Source: Chloroflexi bacterium HGW-Chloroflexi-6 (GTDB lineage Bacteria; Chloroflexota; Anaerolineae; Anaerolineales; Villigracilaceae). Taken from it: DNA of 64,000 nucleotides. The notes beneath the pieces are model-generated. The model was not told where the DNA came from, did no database searches, and worked only from the letters and a program-made list of their open reading frames with translations. A program made the position numbers and the translations under genes. The DNA is taken from contig PHBU01000011.1 of NCBI GenBank assembly GCA_002840685.1, positions 124,001-188,000 on the forward strand, written 5' to 3'. Shown piece by piece: positions 62,577-64,000 of the stretch. Each line of letters begins with the position of its first letter. Position 1 is the first letter of the stretch.

Positions 62577-64000
62577 ATGAACAACCTCACCCGCATTCTG
62601 ATCGTCGATGATGATGCGAACCTGCGTAAAACCCTGAGCGATGTGCTGATAGTAAAGGGTTTTACATGCTCAACCTGCGAGACCGGTAAAGCGGCGCTTG
62701 AAAAGGTTGAACAGGAAGAATTCACATTGGCTCTGGTCGACTTGCGCTTGGCGGATATTTCTGGCCTGGAGGTTGTGCGCGGCATCAAGGAACGTTCGCC
62801 ACAGACTGAGTGCATTTTACTGACCGGACATGCTTCTCAGGCCACAGCCATTGAGGCGCTAAACCTGGGAGCTTATTCTTATTACCAAAAACCGTATGAC
62901 CTCGACCAGCTTTTGCTGTCGATCCAGCACGCGGTTGATAAACACCAGGCAGAAACTGCCCTGCGCGAAAGTGAACAACGCTATCAATCCCTGATCGAGA
63001 TCTCGCCGGTCGGCATTTTTCGGACCGATGCCGAAGGCCTGACTACCTTTGTCAGCCATTACTGGAGCACAATTTCTGGTTCGACTGATGAAAAAGCACT
63101 CGGGCATGGCTGGCTTGAGACCGTCGACCCCGCTGAACGTCAAAACCTGTTAAATCTTTGGATTCAGGATGTCCGTGAGAGAAAAATCTCGAACTCAGAG
63201 TATTGTTTTCTGCGGCCTGATGGCAGTTCAGCCTGGGTTATCCGGCAGGCCATCCCACAATTTAGTGCAGATGGCAAATTTACCGGTTACATTGGCACCA
63301 TTACTGATATTACCGCCCGCAAACAGGCCGAAGAGCTGACGCGGCGGCGCGTGGCCGAACTGGAAGTACTTTATGAAAGCAGCTTGAACATCAGCAGCCT
63401 GCTTGACCCGCGTCAAATTGCTCAAACCATGACCGAGATCCTGGCGCAAAAGCTGAACTGGCATCATGCAGCCGTGCGCATCTACCACCCTGAAAGCAAT
63501 CAGGTTGAGATATTGGCGCTGCACCAGCCTCATCTTTCCACTGCAGCCATCCCTGATGAGATACTCCGCTTGCAGAAATCCATCCAATCCTCCGGTTTAG
63601 GTTTGAGCGGCTGGGTCATCGAACATGGCGAAGCTGTTCTCTGCCCAGACGTGGATGCCGATCCCCGCTACCTCAAAACCTATCCCGACATTCGTTCGGG
63701 GGTTTATGTGCCAATGAAACTTGGCGATCGTATTCTGGGTTCGATCAGCGTCGAGAGCGTTGAACCAGCCGCCTTCAGCGAGGATGATCTGCGTCTGCTC
63801 AACACCATGGCTGCCCAGGCTGCCATTTCCTTTCATCAAGCGCAGTTATATGAACAAATACAGCAATATGCGGCCGAGTTGGAAAAACGCGTTGAGGAAC
63901 GCACCGCCGAATTGGTCATCGCCAAAGAGAAAGCCGAGGCTGCCAACCAGGCCAAAAGCGCCTTCCTGGCAACCATGAGCCACGAGATCCGCACACCCTT
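62577..64000 (+). CDS. Hybrid receiver-PAS-GAF-histidine kinase (partial, cut by window edge)
   Basis: The plus-strand frame from ATG 62577 runs off the right edge after about 474 codons. Domains in order are: an N-terminal receiver (ILIVDDDANLRKTL, phospho-acceptor Asp in TLALVDLRLADISG, Lys in YYQKPYD), a PAS domain with PAC segment (YQSLIEISPVGIFRTDAEG, GYIGTITDITARK), a GAF domain (LEVLYESSLNISSLLDPRQI, GVYVPMKLGDRILGSISVES) and a coiled linker leading to HisKA with the H-box ATMSHEIRTP. Unlike the regulator at 32060-32740, this receiver keeps its catalytic residues. The ATP-binding domain lies outside the window. Signal and target are unknown. Confidence 0.9.
   Translation, partial: MNNLTRILIVDDDANLRKTLSDVLIVKGFTCSTCETGKAALEKVEQEEFTLALVDLRLADISGLEVVRGIKERSPQTECILLTGHASQATAIEALNLGAYSYYQKPYDLDQLLLSIQHAVDKHQAETALRESEQRYQSLIEISPVGIFRTDAEGLTTFVSHYWSTISGSTDEKALGHGWLETVDPAERQNLLNLWIQDVRERKISNSEYCFLRPDGSSAWVIRQAIPQFSADGKFTGYIGTITDITARKQAEELTRRRVAELEVLYESSLNISSLLDPRQIAQTMTEILAQKLNWHHAAVRIYHPESNQVEILALHQPHLSTAAIPDEILRLQKSIQSSGLGLSGWVIEHGEAVLCPDVDADPRYLKTYPDIRSGVYVPMKLGDRILGSISVESVEPAAFSEDDLRLLNTMAAQAAISFHQAQLYEQIQQYAAELEKRVEERTAELVIAKEKAEAANQAKSAFLATMSHEIRTP

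Overview
The window looks like a chromosomal segment of a Chloroflexota bacterium, probably of the class Anaerolineae. This is inferred from gene content: SdrD-type repeat proteins, a gingipain-like surface protein, DUF2723 and DUF4012 proteins, and an RfaH/UpxY-type antiterminator in front of a very large glycosyltransferase operon. No rRNA or other taxonomic marker is present, so the placement is an inference. I saw no tRNA, rRNA or CRISPR array.

Region 1 (1-26.15 kb, all minus strand) is a polysaccharide export operon read from right to left. It begins with an antiterminator (25637-26152), followed by an ABC exporter permease and ATPase with a Wzt-like C-terminal domain. After these come about 20 tightly packed genes, many overlapping by 1-8 nt: GT4 and GT2 glycosyltransferases, two paralogous DDD-motif glycosyltransferases, methyltransferases, a hexapeptide acyltransferase, a sugar epimerase, an O-antigen-ligase-like membrane protein, a PaaK/CapK-like adenylating enzyme, one decayed glycosyltransferase, and a GT2 gene cut by the left edge.

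Region 2 (26.4-41 kb) is mostly plus strand. It holds a transcription regulator, a PF14907-type nucleotidyltransferase with a PqqD/RRE protein, and then an HprK-like kinase, a lasso cyclase and a 48-residue lasso precursor that is too short for ordinary gene calls. Together these form an incomplete lasso peptide cluster with no B2 protease. It is bracketed by two paralogous 653-residue secreted proteins (29097-31058 minus, 36801-38762 plus). A PilZ protein, a response regulator with a degenerate receiver, a repeat-rich non-coding stretch, a PrsW-like protease and a decayed transposase also lie here.

Region 3 (41-52.4 kb, minus strand) carries a second, complete lasso operon in the order cyclase, precursor, kinase, B1, B2, followed by a DUF4012 membrane protein. 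Downstream are a two-repeat secreted protein, a DUF2723 membrane protein, a Wzc/CpsD-type tyrosine autokinase and its low-molecular-weight phosphatase partner. Kinase and phosphatase probably tune polysaccharide production from region 1.

Region 4 (52.5-64 kb) is a 3227-residue secreted protein with about eight SdrD B-like repeats, a GEVED-like domain and a C-terminal gingipain-like (C25) protease domain. Divergent from it is a hybrid receiver-PAS-GAF-histidine kinase cut by the right edge.

The most interesting content is the pair of lasso systems. One has a predicted 17-residue core with a Gly1-Asp9 ring. The other has a predicted 18-residue core that, by leader spacing, would start with Asn and close on Glu9. 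The second system may have to borrow its leader protease from the first.
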